A stretch of 64,000 nt of DNA from NCBI GenBank assembly GCA_019247515.1, contig JAFAOS010000231.1, forward strand, positions 1-64,000, read 5' to 3'. How positions within the stretch are numbered: position 1 is the first letter of the stretch; each line of letters starts with the position of its first letter. Below the pieces are notes generated by a model. The model ran no database searches and was not told the DNA's origin. It saw nothing but the letters and a program-made list of their open reading frames with translations. This stretch comes from Chloroflexota bacterium (lineage in GTDB: Bacteria; Chloroflexota; UBA6077; CF-72). The position numbers and the translations under genes were made by a program. This document shows, in pieces, positions 1-8,694 of this stretch.

Positions 1-2
1 CG

Positions 3-248
3 ATAGCCTCGAAATGTCTAGTATTAGGGCGATGTCCACAGGAATTGAAAACTGTTTTTGGATACAACCCAGTTGTCGAAGTAGACTTTGACAATCCAGC
101 CGACCAACTGTTGGATATATTGTCTAATATTCGCATGCACCAGGATACGGTCGAACGAAACTATCAAAGGTTGGTCGAAGTAGGTACATGGCGAAGTCGT
201 GTTGATGCACTGATAGGAATGCTTGATAAACGCGGTTATTGCACCTGA
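3..248 (+). CDS. C-terminal end of a glycosyltransferase (cut by left edge)
   Basis: The reading frame is open from base 3 with no start before the window edge and closes with TGA at 246-248, leaving 81 residues. The segment ASKCLVLGRCPQEL, then FGYNPVVEVDF, then a helical tail looks like the end of a GT-B glycosyltransferase, where a Rossmann half-domain is followed by a closing helix. A TTG at 45 could be called as a start, but the recognisable similarity begins upstream of it, so this is more likely a truncated view of a longer gene. It fits the polysaccharide genes that follow. The donor and acceptor cannot be told from this fragment. Confidence 0.6.
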   Translation: MASKCLVLGRCPQELKTVFGYNPVVEVDFDNPADQLLDILSNIRMHQDTVERNYQRLVEVGTWRSRVDALIGMLDKRGYCT

Positions 249-615
249 GATACCTCTGACATCAACCTGTAGAGCACGTTGCGGACCGCTTCGGTCGATG
301 CACGCCTGAGCCTGAACTGGCCGCTGCAGCTTTTGCGCACAGGACAGGCGCTGCTGGCAGCTTTCACACGGTTTTCTCATACCTGTCAGTGGCGCCGACA
401 AATCAGCTCCTGTGGCGCCTGGGCGTCAGCATCGCTCCACCGGGACGGCGGCGTCCCCGGGCGTCTAACACACCACTGACGCGCTTGGCCAGGGGCAGTG
501 CTCAGGGCCTCGGCAGTACGCTCCGGCTCATCGGGCAGACGCATGGCAGCGGCTTGGACGAGATGAGTGCGGGCGAGCACCAGATTGCCTTATAAATGTC
601 GCTGGCGAAATCGCA
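249..615. other. Intergenic region, 367 bases, no gene recognised
   Basis: Short open frames on both strands here have no recognisable composition or motif and no ribosome-binding site. A TATAAAT at 591-597 lies just before the next start and could be a -10 element, but no -35 at proper spacing was found. Nothing else can be supported. Confidence 0.5.
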
Positions 616-2817
616 ATGCGCATGTTTCTTATCATCGCCCTCGGGCTGGCACTTGTGATGTGCCAGTCGACGGCAGCTCAGGAGAACCAGGACTCATCCG
701 GACCGCCGTCAGGGCCAACTGTGTCCGACGACGGCCAGCAGCCTGCCGTAGCAGCGCAACCACCCGCCGTATCAGCCCAACCTGCGGCCGCGCTGTCCGA
801 ATACGCCCAGACGGTTCTCGCGGACAACCCATTGGTGTATTGGCAGTTGAACGACGTCGGCGACACGGCGCACGACGCCTCCGGCAACGGGCACGATGCC
901 TCGATTACTGGCGGCGTAACTCTCGGAGCGCCGGGCGCATTCGGGGGCGCCACGGCGATGACGTTGGACGGCCAGACGGGGTTCCTGCGCGACAATGCCT
1001 CACTCACCATCGGCCCTGACTTTACGATCGAGGCCTGGGTCAAGGCATCCTCAGTGACCGAGGATGCCCCGATTCTCACGGTACTCGCGCCCGACGGCCA
1101 GGGCTTCCGTTCCTTATATCTGGACGCGGGGCATTTCCGTGGGATGGATGACGCGACGGGCAACTGGCCGACCTACTCACTAACAACCCCTGCGAACTAC
1201 GATACAACTGCGTGGCATCATGTGGTCTTTACGACACAGGGTGACACGAATCTGACAGTGTGGGTGGACGGGGTGCTGGCCGCGTCCGGCACGGTACCGA
1301 ACGTCGCCAACTTCTCCGGTAATCCAGTGCTGGGGTTCGCGGACAATCCCGCATTTCACCAATTTGCCGGAAGTCTCGAGCACGTGGCGCTGTATGCCCA
1401 GGTCCTGTCCGCGGATCGGATCGCCGCGCATTACACCGCCGCGACCGGATCCGCACCGGGTGCCGACTGCTCGGCAAGTCTCCAGTCGCTCATCAATACC
1501 GCGCCGGCAGGCTCGGTACTTCGCGTGCCCAAGTGTCTGTATCGCGAAACAATCGTCATCAACAAACCCTTGACTCTCGACGGCCAGGGTCAAGCCGAGG
1601 TGCGGGGCAGCGACGTCTGGACAGACTGGACCGCGGCTGGCTCCCGCTGGGTCTCCCGCAACAGCGTCCCCGATATGGGTGGGGATACCCCGGGCTCGGT
1701 GTATGTTGATCAATTTCGTGCCGCGCACATCGAGCAGGTCTTTGTTGATGGTGGATCGCTAACGCAGGTTCCCTCCAATCCTGACGGTACACAGTTTGCC
1801 CTCGACTCCGGGCGCCACGTGATTATCGGCACGAACCCAGCCGGCCACGTCATCGAAGTGACCACGCGCCGTCAATGGGAAATAACCCAGGCAGACAACG
1901 TGACTGTTGCGAATTTTACATTCCGCGACGCCGCGACGGGAGCGCAGGGGCATGCAATCGGCAATGACGATCACAACAATTTTACGTTGAGCAATAGCAC
2001 GTTGAGCGATGCACACGGCAGCCTGCTCGCCATTGGTGGGGCAGGGTCGAATGCAAGCGTGTTGGGCAACACTATTTCCCGCGCCGGCGACCTGGCTATT
2101 GCCGGGTTCAGGGGCGATCACACGCTCATCCAGGGCAACACCATTACGCAAAGTGGACGCGGTGGCTGGGACTCAGGTTGGCAGGCCGGTGGCATCAAGA
2201 ATGTCGGTTCGACGAACCTCACTGTCGATGGCAATTCGGTCTTCGCCAATGGCGGTTCAGGTATCTGGTGCGACATCGGCTGCCACGGCATCACTGTCAC
2301 CAACAACAAGGTGTACGGCAATACGACAACCGGCATCTTTTTCGAGATCAGCACCGGCGCCAACATTGCCAGAAACGCCGTGTGGGGTAATGGTCGCGAG
2401 GGGATCTACATCTCCGATTCCGGCGGCGCGGAAGTCTCGTCGAACGTTGTCGCGTGGAATGCGATAGGTGTCTCGGTGCTGCAGACCCAGCGTTCAGATC
2501 GGCCAGACTCGGACGGCACCGGCAACTATGTCCACAACAACGTAATCGCGATGAGCCGACCTGATGCACAGGCATTTATCTGGGTACAGTCGGGACCAGG
2601 CAAATTGTTGGACCCCAGCGCCGGCAACCATGGTGCGAACAACAGCTACTGGTATCCCTCAGCTGAGGATAACCACGATCGGTTCTCCTGGCAGCATGGA
2701 TTTCAGAAGCTGTCTGACTTCAGCGGCACCCCTGGCGACAGCGGCGGCAAATACCTGTCGCAGGCGGACCGTGATGCATCTCTAAACAGTGCGGGTGTCC
2801 CTCTCAGCCCCGGGTAG
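616..2817 (+). CDS. Secreted LamG plus right-handed beta-helix protein
   Basis: This 733-residue protein begins with a signal peptide (MRMFLIIALGLALVMC, then small residues to about position 22), so it is exported. After a Ser/Pro/Ala linker, residues about 58-215 form a LamG/concanavalin-like sandwich (NPLVYWQLND, FTIEAWVKAS, WHHVVFTTQG, VWVDGVLAASG). Residues about 285-690 are rich in N-x-I/V repeats typical of a parallel beta-helix of the NosD/pectate-lyase type (for example GNTITQSGRGG, VTNNKVYGNTT). Families with this layout bind or cleave polysaccharide. Next to the exopolysaccharide operon, a role in binding, trimming or epimerising the product is plausible but inferred. Its 3' end overlaps the convergent methyltransferase gene by 36 bases. 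Confidence 0.8.
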   Translation: MRMFLIIALGLALVMCQSTAAQENQDSSGPPSGPTVSDDGQQPAVAAQPPAVSAQPAAALSEYAQTVLADNPLVYWQLNDVGDTAHDASGNGHDASITGGVTLGAPGAFGGATAMTLDGQTGFLRDNASLTIGPDFTIEAWVKASSVTEDAPILTVLAPDGQGFRSLYLDAGHFRGMDDATGNWPTYSLTTPANYDTTAWHHVVFTTQGDTNLTVWVDGVLAASGTVPNVANFSGNPVLGFADNPAFHQFAGSLEHVALYAQVLSADRIAAHYTAATGSAPGADCSASLQSLINTAPAGSVLRVPKCLYRETIVINKPLTLDGQGQAEVRGSDVWTDWTAAGSRWVSRNSVPDMGGDTPGSVYVDQFRAAHIEQVFVDGGSLTQVPSNPDGTQFALDSGRHVIIGTNPAGHVIEVTTRRQWEITQADNVTVANFTFRDAATGAQGHAIGNDDHNNFTLSNSTLSDAHGSLLAIGGAGSNASVLGNTISRAGDLAIAGFRGDHTLIQGNTITQSGRGGWDSGWQAGGIKNVGSTNLTVDGNSVFANGGSGIWCDIGCHGITVTNNKVYGNTTTGIFFEISTGANIARNAVWGNGREGIYISDSGGAEVSSNVVAWNAIGVSVLQTQRSDRPDSDGTGNYVHNNVIAMSRPDAQAFIWVQSGPGKLLDPSAGNHGANNSYWYPSAEDNHDRFSWQHGFQKLSDFSGTPGDSGGKYLSQADRDASLNSAGVPLSPG

Positions 2818-3789
2818 GGACTGCCCGCGAATCATGTCCAGCCAAGGCTGACTGTAGAGCTGGCCAAACGACTCGATCGATGCGGTGCGGCCGCTGGCTA
2901 CGTCGACGACAAGACAATCGGCAATCAGTCGCGCGCGGTCGAGACCACCGGTGAAGATGAGGTGGTCTGAGGTATCACGCGCCTCACGGAAGCGCGACGG
3001 CCGTGGCGCGCGAGTGGCAATTCGGTCGTCAAAGCGCTCCAGGCGATCGTCGCGCACGAAGAACGCATTGTTGCCGGCGCGATTCGTGCCCAGCAGTGTA
3101 TATCCCTTTTCGCGTGCGAGGCGCATGAGCGCCGTGATCGAGGTGCCGTAGTACAGGTTGGACCAGTGGGCTTGCGTACGCGCAAAGTTCGGCTGGTATG
3201 GGATGGTGAGTTCGAACTGGTCGCCCAACACCGCGTTGTATTCGACGACGACGATATGGGGGCTCACGCTGTCTATCGCATCCCACACCCAGTAATCGTT
3301 GCCATCGATGTCGATACTGAGGAGGCCCACTTCACCGCAGAAGCCCTCGCTCCGGAATAACTGATTGACGTTCTCTCGTGTGATGAACGCGTGGCGGGCC
3401 GCAAGGTCGTGCTGACTGTAGATCATATCGGAGCGCACGACGTCAATGCTGTGCGGATCTCCGTCAAAGATAAGGCCCCGCCAGTTGCGCGCCGTCAACA
3501 GAAAGCGAGTATTCGCTTCGACGTAATTCGACGCACCGAACTCGATGAAACTCTCCGGCATTTCTCCGTTCTTGTGGATCAGCCACTCGAGGATGCCGTC
3601 CTCGCCGAACTGAGAGAAAACTCGGAACTCCACGTCGGCCAGACTACCAATCCGGTCCATCTGTCGGATCCGGAGTGACGCCAAGGTGCCCTGCGTTACG
3701 ATCATTCGGGAGTACGCCGGATGTGCAACCAGTCGCCGCCATGCGGCGTAGGAAAGCTTGTCGATCCAGCGCGCCACAAGACGGTTCAT
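2782..3789 (-). CDS. FkbM-like SAM-dependent methyltransferase
   Basis: The 335-residue product has the FkbM-type methyltransferase pattern: FSQFGEDGILEWLI, then FIEFGASNYVEANTR as the SAM-binding loop, LIFDGDP after the second strand, and LLSIDIDGNDYWVWDAI as the acidic motif following strand 4. FkbM relatives methylate sugar hydroxyls or act in glycan modification. The gene starts inside the last codons of the GT61 gene through an ATGA overlap (3786-3789), so the two are co-translated, and it probably decorates the same glycan. The acceptor is unknown. The 3' end runs 36 bases into the convergent beta-helix gene. Confidence 0.75.
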   Translation of the reverse strand: MNRLVARWIDKLSYAAWRRLVAHPAYSRMIVTQGTLASLRIRQMDRIGSLADVEFRVFSQFGEDGILEWLIHKNGEMPESFIEFGASNYVEANTRFLLTARNWRGLIFDGDPHSIDVVRSDMIYSQHDLAARHAFITRENVNQLFRSEGFCGEVGLLSIDIDGNDYWVWDAIDSVSPHIVVVEYNAVLGDQFELTIPYQPNFARTQAHWSNLYYGTSITALMRLAREKGYTLLGTNRAGNNAFFVRDDRLERFDDRIATRAPRPSRFREARDTSDHLIFTGGLDRARLIADCLVVDVASGRTASIESFGQLYSQPWLDMIRGQSLPGAERDTRTV

Positions 3790-4946
3790 ACACCCTCTGC
3801 CTTAAGGAAGTGGTTCAGTTCCCGCAGGTCGATGGTTGCCTTGAAGTCTCCGCTGCCTGGAAACACGGCGAAGTGGTGTTTGGCTCCGACCAGTGCGGCC
3901 AATCCCTCGAATACTCCATTCAAATAGTTGGATGCCAGCAGCTCGTAGACTCGGCAGCCAGGCTGGCACCACAACAGGTTCGTCAATCCACCACCATGCA
4001 GCCCGCACACGACCTCCGCCGACGCGAATAACTTGATCTGCTGCGCCAGCGTGAGCGATTCCGGATCGATAACTGCCCAGTCGTGCTCGCGAAAGTAGTC
4101 GACCACCTCTGATTCGTTCGCCAACCCTCGCCGTCTACCAACTCGATGAAGAAAGAAGCGGCGAGGCGGGTCGTAGGTCGCGTCGGCCATCCCGAGAAAT
4201 GTGCCGCGAAGGAATGCCACGGCATCAGGATCCGAGCCACCCATCATGACGGTAGGTGGTGCAAAATAGAAGTCTTCCACAATGACATGTTTCGCTGTCG
4301 TCGGCCGGTACCGGTCGGTCAGATCCATCCACGCCAGGGTCTCCGCCTGGTAACGCAGGAGCGGGCCAGGGCCAAGCACGTGTGTGTCATTTGGAAATTC
4401 TGACAGGAGTGCCAGCCGAGGCAGCGCATCCATGAACCAATGGTGAAATGCTCCGGTCCACCACCCGACAATGCTCGTCCAGTTACCTTGCAGGCGAACG
4501 GCTGGCGGCAGCACTACATAGCGAGTAGCGGGATCGCGTTCGTCGCCAAACGGACCGTACACGGCCTCGTAGCAGACACGTTTGTCTTCGTCCAGCATTG
4601 CAAGCGTCGTCCCAACGAGCCGCGCGTTTCGGTGCCGCGTCCAGAAGAGTGTCCATGAGCCGAGCGTTTCCTGTTGCAGTCGAGCTCTCGTGCGGAGCGG
4701 GGAAGCGCTGTCCGGAGGTGGACCCGCCGAGCGCAGTATTCTCCCCGTTACGGTTCCGTGACGGAGCTGCTCGAGAGCTGAGAATGTCCCTCTCGGTGGG
4801 CCCAGCCGGACAATCGCGGTTGGCGATATCTTGCGAAGCAACTTCCACGTCGTTTGGGATAGCCAGCGGTACACGAAACGGACCGCGAGGTACAAAGGTC
4901 GGGACCCTCTGAGGTGGTCAATCAGCTGAGGAGCAGGTTCGGACAA
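3786..4946 (-). CDS. Glycosyltransferase family 61 (DUF563) protein
   Basis: The C-terminal half carries the GT61 signature: FFLHRVGRRRGLANE, DPESLTLAQQIKLFASAEVV, then GLHGGGLTNLLWCQPG, the conserved nucleotide-sugar site of this family. GT61 enzymes transfer pentoses or GlcNAc-type sugars. The longest open frame begins at an ATG at 5102, which would overlap the divergent flippase gene. I prefer a TTG at 4946 because GGAG lies about seven bases upstream, giving 386 residues. A hairpin sits directly before that site. The gene is translationally coupled to the FkbM gene downstream. Start choice is uncertain; family assignment is good. Confidence 0.72.
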   Translation of the reverse strand: MSEPAPQLIDHLRGSRPLYLAVRFVYRWLSQTTWKLLRKISPTAIVRLGPPRGTFSALEQLRHGTVTGRILRSAGPPPDSASPLRTRARLQQETLGSWTLFWTRHRNARLVGTTLAMLDEDKRVCYEAVYGPFGDERDPATRYVVLPPAVRLQGNWTSIVGWWTGAFHHWFMDALPRLALLSEFPNDTHVLGPGPLLRYQAETLAWMDLTDRYRPTTAKHVIVEDFYFAPPTVMMGGSDPDAVAFLRGTFLGMADATYDPPRRFFLHRVGRRRGLANESEVVDYFREHDWAVIDPESLTLAQQIKLFASAEVVCGLHGGGLTNLLWCQPGCRVYELLASNYLNGVFEGLAALVGAKHHFAVFPGSGDFKATIDLRELNHFLKAEGV

Positions 4947-4959
4947 TCGGAGTCTCCGC

Positions 4960-4978
4960 CCACCAGCAACGCTGGTGG
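4960..4978. promoter_or_regulatory. Perfect 8-bp hairpin between divergent genes
   Basis: CCACCAGC and GCTGGTGG flank a three-base loop (AAC). On the minus strand it lies immediately upstream of the GGAG proposed for the GT61 gene, so it could control translation of that mRNA or act in the shared divergent control region. The structure is seen directly; the function is inferred. Confidence 0.45.
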
Positions 4979-5081
4979 CGGGTCTTATGCTAACAAAACG
5001 TGTACGCTGGGACCCGACAACCTGGCGTCTGGCGATCGTTCGGTTATGGTGTTCGGGTTCGATGAGTAAGGCACTGAGGAC

Positions 5082-6596
5082 ATGAATCTTCGGCTGCTCC
5101 ATGACCTGCTCAAGTATTCGCCCGGCCTGGCGCTTCCTATCCTGTTCAGCGCGGGCTCGATGGCGATCTTTGCCAGGCTTGCTTCGCCCACGGAGTTGGG
5201 AACGTACCTGCTCATCTTCGCAACCACCTCGTCACTTAGCACTCCAATCAGCCTGGTTCTGACACAGCCCATCGTGCGTCTGGTGCCCGCTTATGTCCGT
5301 GATGGCCGTCAGGGGGAGCTGCTCCATGCTTACTTCTGGCTTGGCCTGGGATTCGGCGCACTCGGGGCGATTGTGGTCATGGCGGTGCTGGCGCTCGGCT
5401 TTGATGGGGCCTACGCTCGCGCGGACTATCTGCTGCCTGCCATGGTCATGTCATTCTTTGGTATCAGCAGTGGTGGTCAAGTATCCGTCCTGGAGGCCAC
5501 GTTCGCCGCGGGCCGCTGGAGCTTGTTTGCGACGGCTACAGGCTTCCTGCGTCTGACGCTGCCGCTCCTGTTGTTCCCACTCGTCGGGCCAGTCCACGCG
5601 CTCCTGTGGGGGTCCGCAGCGGCCGTGGTCGCGATCTGGATCTTTCGTGACCGACAACAGCGGCGCGAGATCCCCATGCAACCCGTCTCTTTGCGCGAGG
5701 TTCGGCGTATGTGGTCGGAATCGTTGAGTTTCGGCCTGCCGTTTGCGCTGACGGGCATCGGCGACCAGGTGCTCGCGTTCTCGGACCGCTATATCATCGC
5801 CGCGGTCCTCGGCGTGGCGGCCGTTGGGTTGTACAGCACCAATTATTCGATCGCTGAGAAGCTACTCATCATGGTTCAAGCGCCGCTGATCTACGCCGCG
5901 ACGCCACGTGTCATGTCTCACTGGGAGAATGACGCCCACGAGGATGCGGTGCGACTGATCCGGACTGCCATGCGCTGGCTCATGCTGCTCGGCGTGCCCG
6001 TTGTCGCCTTTACGCTGGTTCGCAGTCGGTTACTGTCCACCTTTGTGCTTGGCGAGCAGTACGCGGACGCGCACTGGGTAATTCCAATCGTGACCGCGGC
6101 GATCCTGACGTGGGCGGCGAGCCAGTACGGTCACGTTTCATTCCAACTCGCGAAGCGAAGCTGGATCATCGCCGTAGCGCTTGCCAGCGCGGCCCTGGCC
6201 AACGTCGTCTCGGTGCTGGTGTTGACGACAACCGTCGGCTACATCGGTGGGGCGATCGGAACTGCAGTCGGTTATGCGGTCTACGCGATAGTGATTTATG
6301 TTGCGTCTCGGTTGACGGGACCACTTCCGTGGCGACTGCCGTGGTCGACGCTGTTGCACACGTCCATCGGGGCTGCCGCCGCCGCGGCCGTGTGGGCTAC
6401 GCTGGTCCCCCAGCAACTTTACGGACTCGGTGATGCGCTGATTTGCGTGATCGGGGGCAGTGCTGGACTGGCGATTTACGGATTGCTACTGCTAGCGTTT
6501 CGAGAAGTCGTCATCCCCGTCAAGGCTGATTCGTCGCGCGGACGGTTGCTGACCTCGCTCACCCGCATAATGGGGGCGATCCGCGTTAGCGATTGA
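5082..6596 (+). CDS. Wzx-like polysaccharide flippase (first copy)
   Basis: This 504-residue integral membrane protein has about 12-14 hydrophobic segments and the organisation of the MOP/oligosaccharide-flippase superfamily, which moves lipid-linked sugar repeats across the cytoplasmic membrane. Landmarks shared with the second flippase at 9816-11351 include a start of the type YSPGLALPILF, the stretch LYSTNYSIAEKLLI, QAPLIYAA and VGYIGGAIGTAVGYA, so the two are paralogues. The ATG at 5082 follows a GAGGA very closely. A tiny frame at 5062-5085 ends in a TGA overlapping this ATG, perhaps by chance. Its 3' end overlaps the convergent polymerase gene by 121 bases. Confidence 0.85.
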   Translation: MNLRLLHDLLKYSPGLALPILFSAGSMAIFARLASPTELGTYLLIFATTSSLSTPISLVLTQPIVRLVPAYVRDGRQGELLHAYFWLGLGFGALGAIVVMAVLALGFDGAYARADYLLPAMVMSFFGISSGGQVSVLEATFAAGRWSLFATATGFLRLTLPLLLFPLVGPVHALLWGSAAAVVAIWIFRDRQQRREIPMQPVSLREVRRMWSESLSFGLPFALTGIGDQVLAFSDRYIIAAVLGVAAVGLYSTNYSIAEKLLIMVQAPLIYAATPRVMSHWENDAHEDAVRLIRTAMRWLMLLGVPVVAFTLVRSRLLSTFVLGEQYADAHWVIPIVTAAILTWAASQYGHVSFQLAKRSWIIAVALASAALANVVSVLVLTTTVGYIGGAIGTAVGYAVYAIVIYVASRLTGPLPWRLPWSTLLHTSIGAAAAAAVWATLVPQQLYGLGDALICVIGGSAGLAIYGLLLLAFREVVIPVKADSSRGRLLTSLTRIMGAIRVSD

Positions 6597-7924
6597 GGAC
6601 GCCTGGATGCGAGCCGCGCGCCGAGGACTGTGAACAGCGCGGTCAAGGACACATAAAACGGAAATCTCGCGTACGTCTGCATCAAGCTGTCGCCCAGGTT
6701 GCAGGCAAGGAAGAACACCATGAATGCGATGACGAGAATCGCATCGGCGTCACCATCCATCACGCGCAGACGGATGCTGTGCCAGATTCCAGTCAGCCAT
6801 AGTGCCAGAAACAAGAACAGCCCAATCACTCCCGTTGCCAATGCCTCGTCGATGAAGCCATTGTGGGCGACGGGCGCGTTCCATCCGACCACGCTCCAGA
6901 TGGCGGGCATGAATTCGGGATTCCAGAACGCGCCGAACCCGTACCCCAACCAGGGTTGAGCCGCGAAATATCTCCCCAGCTCGTCCCAGAGTGGCGTGCG
7001 ACCAGTCAAGGTCACCAGACCATTGTCGCCCCCGTCCAGCGTTCCATATGCGAACAGTGTGTCGCCGATTGAGCCGAGCGCGGGACTACCGCCGACCGCG
7101 GCGACTATTCCCAGGGCGTACGCCACCAGGCCGCCAGCGCCCGCGTAGATGGCAAGCCGTCGCCAACCAATGCGAAGTTCAAGTAGAGGCAGAAGCGCAG
7201 CGAGTACGACCGTGAACGCCAGAATGAACCGGCCTTTGATCGCGATCAGACAGATGATGGATACCGCTGCCAGAAGTAACATCTGGCGCCACCTGACACC
7301 GCGAAATGCCAGCCATATCGACGCGAACACGCCGAACGCAATCGGGTAAATGATCGGCGTCCCGACCCCAAAGGACTTCGCGGACCAGGCTGGATTCAAC
7401 AGGTCGGGGCCGCCATGCAGTCCGATGGATATCCACAGTACGACGATCGACATGCACGAGGCGATCACCAGGTGCGCCGCGAGCACCTGCGTACCATGCC
7501 GGATCTCTCCGTAGAATCCCAGGCCGAGCCCGACGCTGCCGATAACCACCAGGAGCATCTCGATGTAGCGTTTGAAGGTAAGGCCGGGATCGACGCTCCA
7601 CAGCAACGACAAAAATGCCCAGGCGAGATAGATCCCGAGCAGCAACGCGATTGATCGCACACGCGCCCTGGTGAGCGCGTGTTGGCCGCGTGTCAGGTGG
7701 TACGCGCCGACCAGGGCATACGACGCCACCAGCATCTCGTTGAATACGGAGCCCGACTGCGTCGCCTGCACGATGTCGTCGCCCGTGGGCGAGCCTGCGT
7801 CGATCTGCTGGACTTGTTGAACGAGGAACCAGAGCAACAGGAAGACGCTGGTGGCCGTGGCCACCGTCATGCGGCGGACAGGCTTGATGCTCGTGCGGGT
7901 TGCCTGGCCGGCGAGTTGGCTCAT
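6476..7924 (-). CDS. O-antigen ligase/Wzy-type polymerase family membrane protein
   Basis: The 482-residue product has about ten membrane segments and a Wzy_C-type core: LAWAFLSLLWSVDPGLTFKR near residue 110, a large loop with LTGRTPLWDELGRYFAAQPW, then GYGFGAFWNP and VAHNGFIDEALATGVIG, the conserved stretch of the O-antigen ligase/polymerase family. It probably polymerises or ligates the exported repeat unit. The ATG at 7924 overlaps the preceding FkbM stop by four bases (ATGA), so it is the last gene of the long minus-strand operon; a TTG at 7930 is less likely. The C-terminal 40 codons overlap the convergent flippase gene. Confidence 0.82.
   Translation of the reverse strand: MSQLAGQATRTSIKPVRRMTVATATSVFLLLWFLVQQVQQIDAGSPTGDDIVQATQSGSVFNEMLVASYALVGAYHLTRGQHALTRARVRSIALLLGIYLAWAFLSLLWSVDPGLTFKRYIEMLLVVIGSVGLGLGFYGEIRHGTQVLAAHLVIASCMSIVVLWISIGLHGGPDLLNPAWSAKSFGVGTPIIYPIAFGVFASIWLAFRGVRWRQMLLLAAVSIICLIAIKGRFILAFTVVLAALLPLLELRIGWRRLAIYAGAGGLVAYALGIVAAVGGSPALGSIGDTLFAYGTLDGGDNGLVTLTGRTPLWDELGRYFAAQPWLGYGFGAFWNPEFMPAIWSVVGWNAPVAHNGFIDEALATGVIGLFLFLALWLTGIWHSIRLRVMDGDADAILVIAFMVFFLACNLGDSLMQTYARFPFYVSLTALFTVLGARLASRRPQSLTRIAPIMRVSEVSNRPRDESALTGMTTSRNASSSNP
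6555..6592. repeat. Imperfect inverted repeat inside two convergent gene ends
   Basis: The arms 6555-6568 and 6579-6592 match at 11 of 14 positions with a 10-base loop. They lie where the flippase and the polymerase genes overlap tail to tail, so both strands encode a similar peptide (SLTRI ... RVS). The hairpin could serve as a weak two-way transcription end. No T-run follows it. Confidence 0.45.
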
Positions 7925-8694
7925 GGACAACGCAGGAAGAGCGCGTCAATGAAGACGACGTGACCAGCGGTCGTGTACGCCTGGTCGAGGTTACCGGCAT
8001 ACGTATACCCAAGAGAATCCAGAAGCAGGAAGATATCCCTGAATGTGCCCTGCGCTTCGTACAGGGAATCGAGGTTGATCTCGATGATGCACGCTCGTGC
8101 CCGCTTCAGCGTTTCCTGACCACCCCGAAGGACTCGATCGTCATAGCCCTGGGCGTCGACTTTGACCAGAATGTCGGGAATGAGCGGCACGTCGCAGTCT
8201 GCGATGAAGTCGTCCAGACGCGCGACGCGCACTTGCGTGGTGACTTGCCCCTTCTGGTATGGGTACACGTCAATCGCGTGTTCCGTCGTGTCGAGTAGCG
8301 ATGAGGAATAGTCCCAGTCGACATGAACTTGCATCCGACTTGTTCCGTTCGTCTCGCCCAAGGCCAGGTTATACGCAACAACAGCGCCGGCTGTCGAAGT
8401 GGCCCACTTCTGAAGTGAACGAAAGACGTCAGGCAGTGGCTCGAAGCACAAGACGCGAGCCTGAGGAAGGAATCGCAGGATCTCGCGAGCGAACTGTCCT
8501 CGATTCGCCCCTACGTCGACCACTGTTCGTATAGGCAGTTGCCCGAGTCCAAGGAACGTTTCACTTGGCATACGGTAACGCCGCACGACGTCGAAACCAA
8601 TCGGTCGAAGCATGCTTCTCAGTCCAGCCCGGACCACGGCTTTGCTGGCATTGCCTAGCTGCGCCCGAACGGAGCTCGCGTTAGACGGCGGCAC
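7921..8694 (-). CDS. FkbM family methyltransferase
   Basis: The 257-residue product has a clear FkbM methyltransferase core: VVDVGANRGQFAREIL (SAM loop), VLCFEPLPDVF, a mid-region NLALGETNGT, and ILVKVDAQGYDDRVLRGG with the acidic pair, followed by IIEINLDSLY. It most likely O-methylates a sugar of the repeat unit. A longer open frame reaches 8751, but the GTG at 8694 has a strong GGAGGT eight bases upstream and overlaps the preceding glycosyltransferase gene by only 14 bases, so I place the start there. It lies between a GT4-like transferase and the polymerase in the operon. Confidence 0.85.
   Translation of the reverse strand: MPPSNASSVRAQLGNASKAVVRAGLRSMLRPIGFDVVRRYRMPSETFLGLGQLPIRTVVDVGANRGQFAREILRFLPQARVLCFEPLPDVFRSLQKWATSTAGAVVAYNLALGETNGTSRMQVHVDWDYSSSLLDTTEHAIDVYPYQKGQVTTQVRVARLDDFIADCDVPLIPDILVKVDAQGYDDRVLRGGQETLKRARACIIEINLDSLYEAQGTFRDIFLLLDSLGYTYAGNLDQAYTTAGHVVFIDALFLRCP

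Noticed and set aside
5062-5085. Seven-codon leader ORF overlapping the flippase start
   Set aside because: It could couple translation, but a frame this short occurs often by chance and has no supporting signal.
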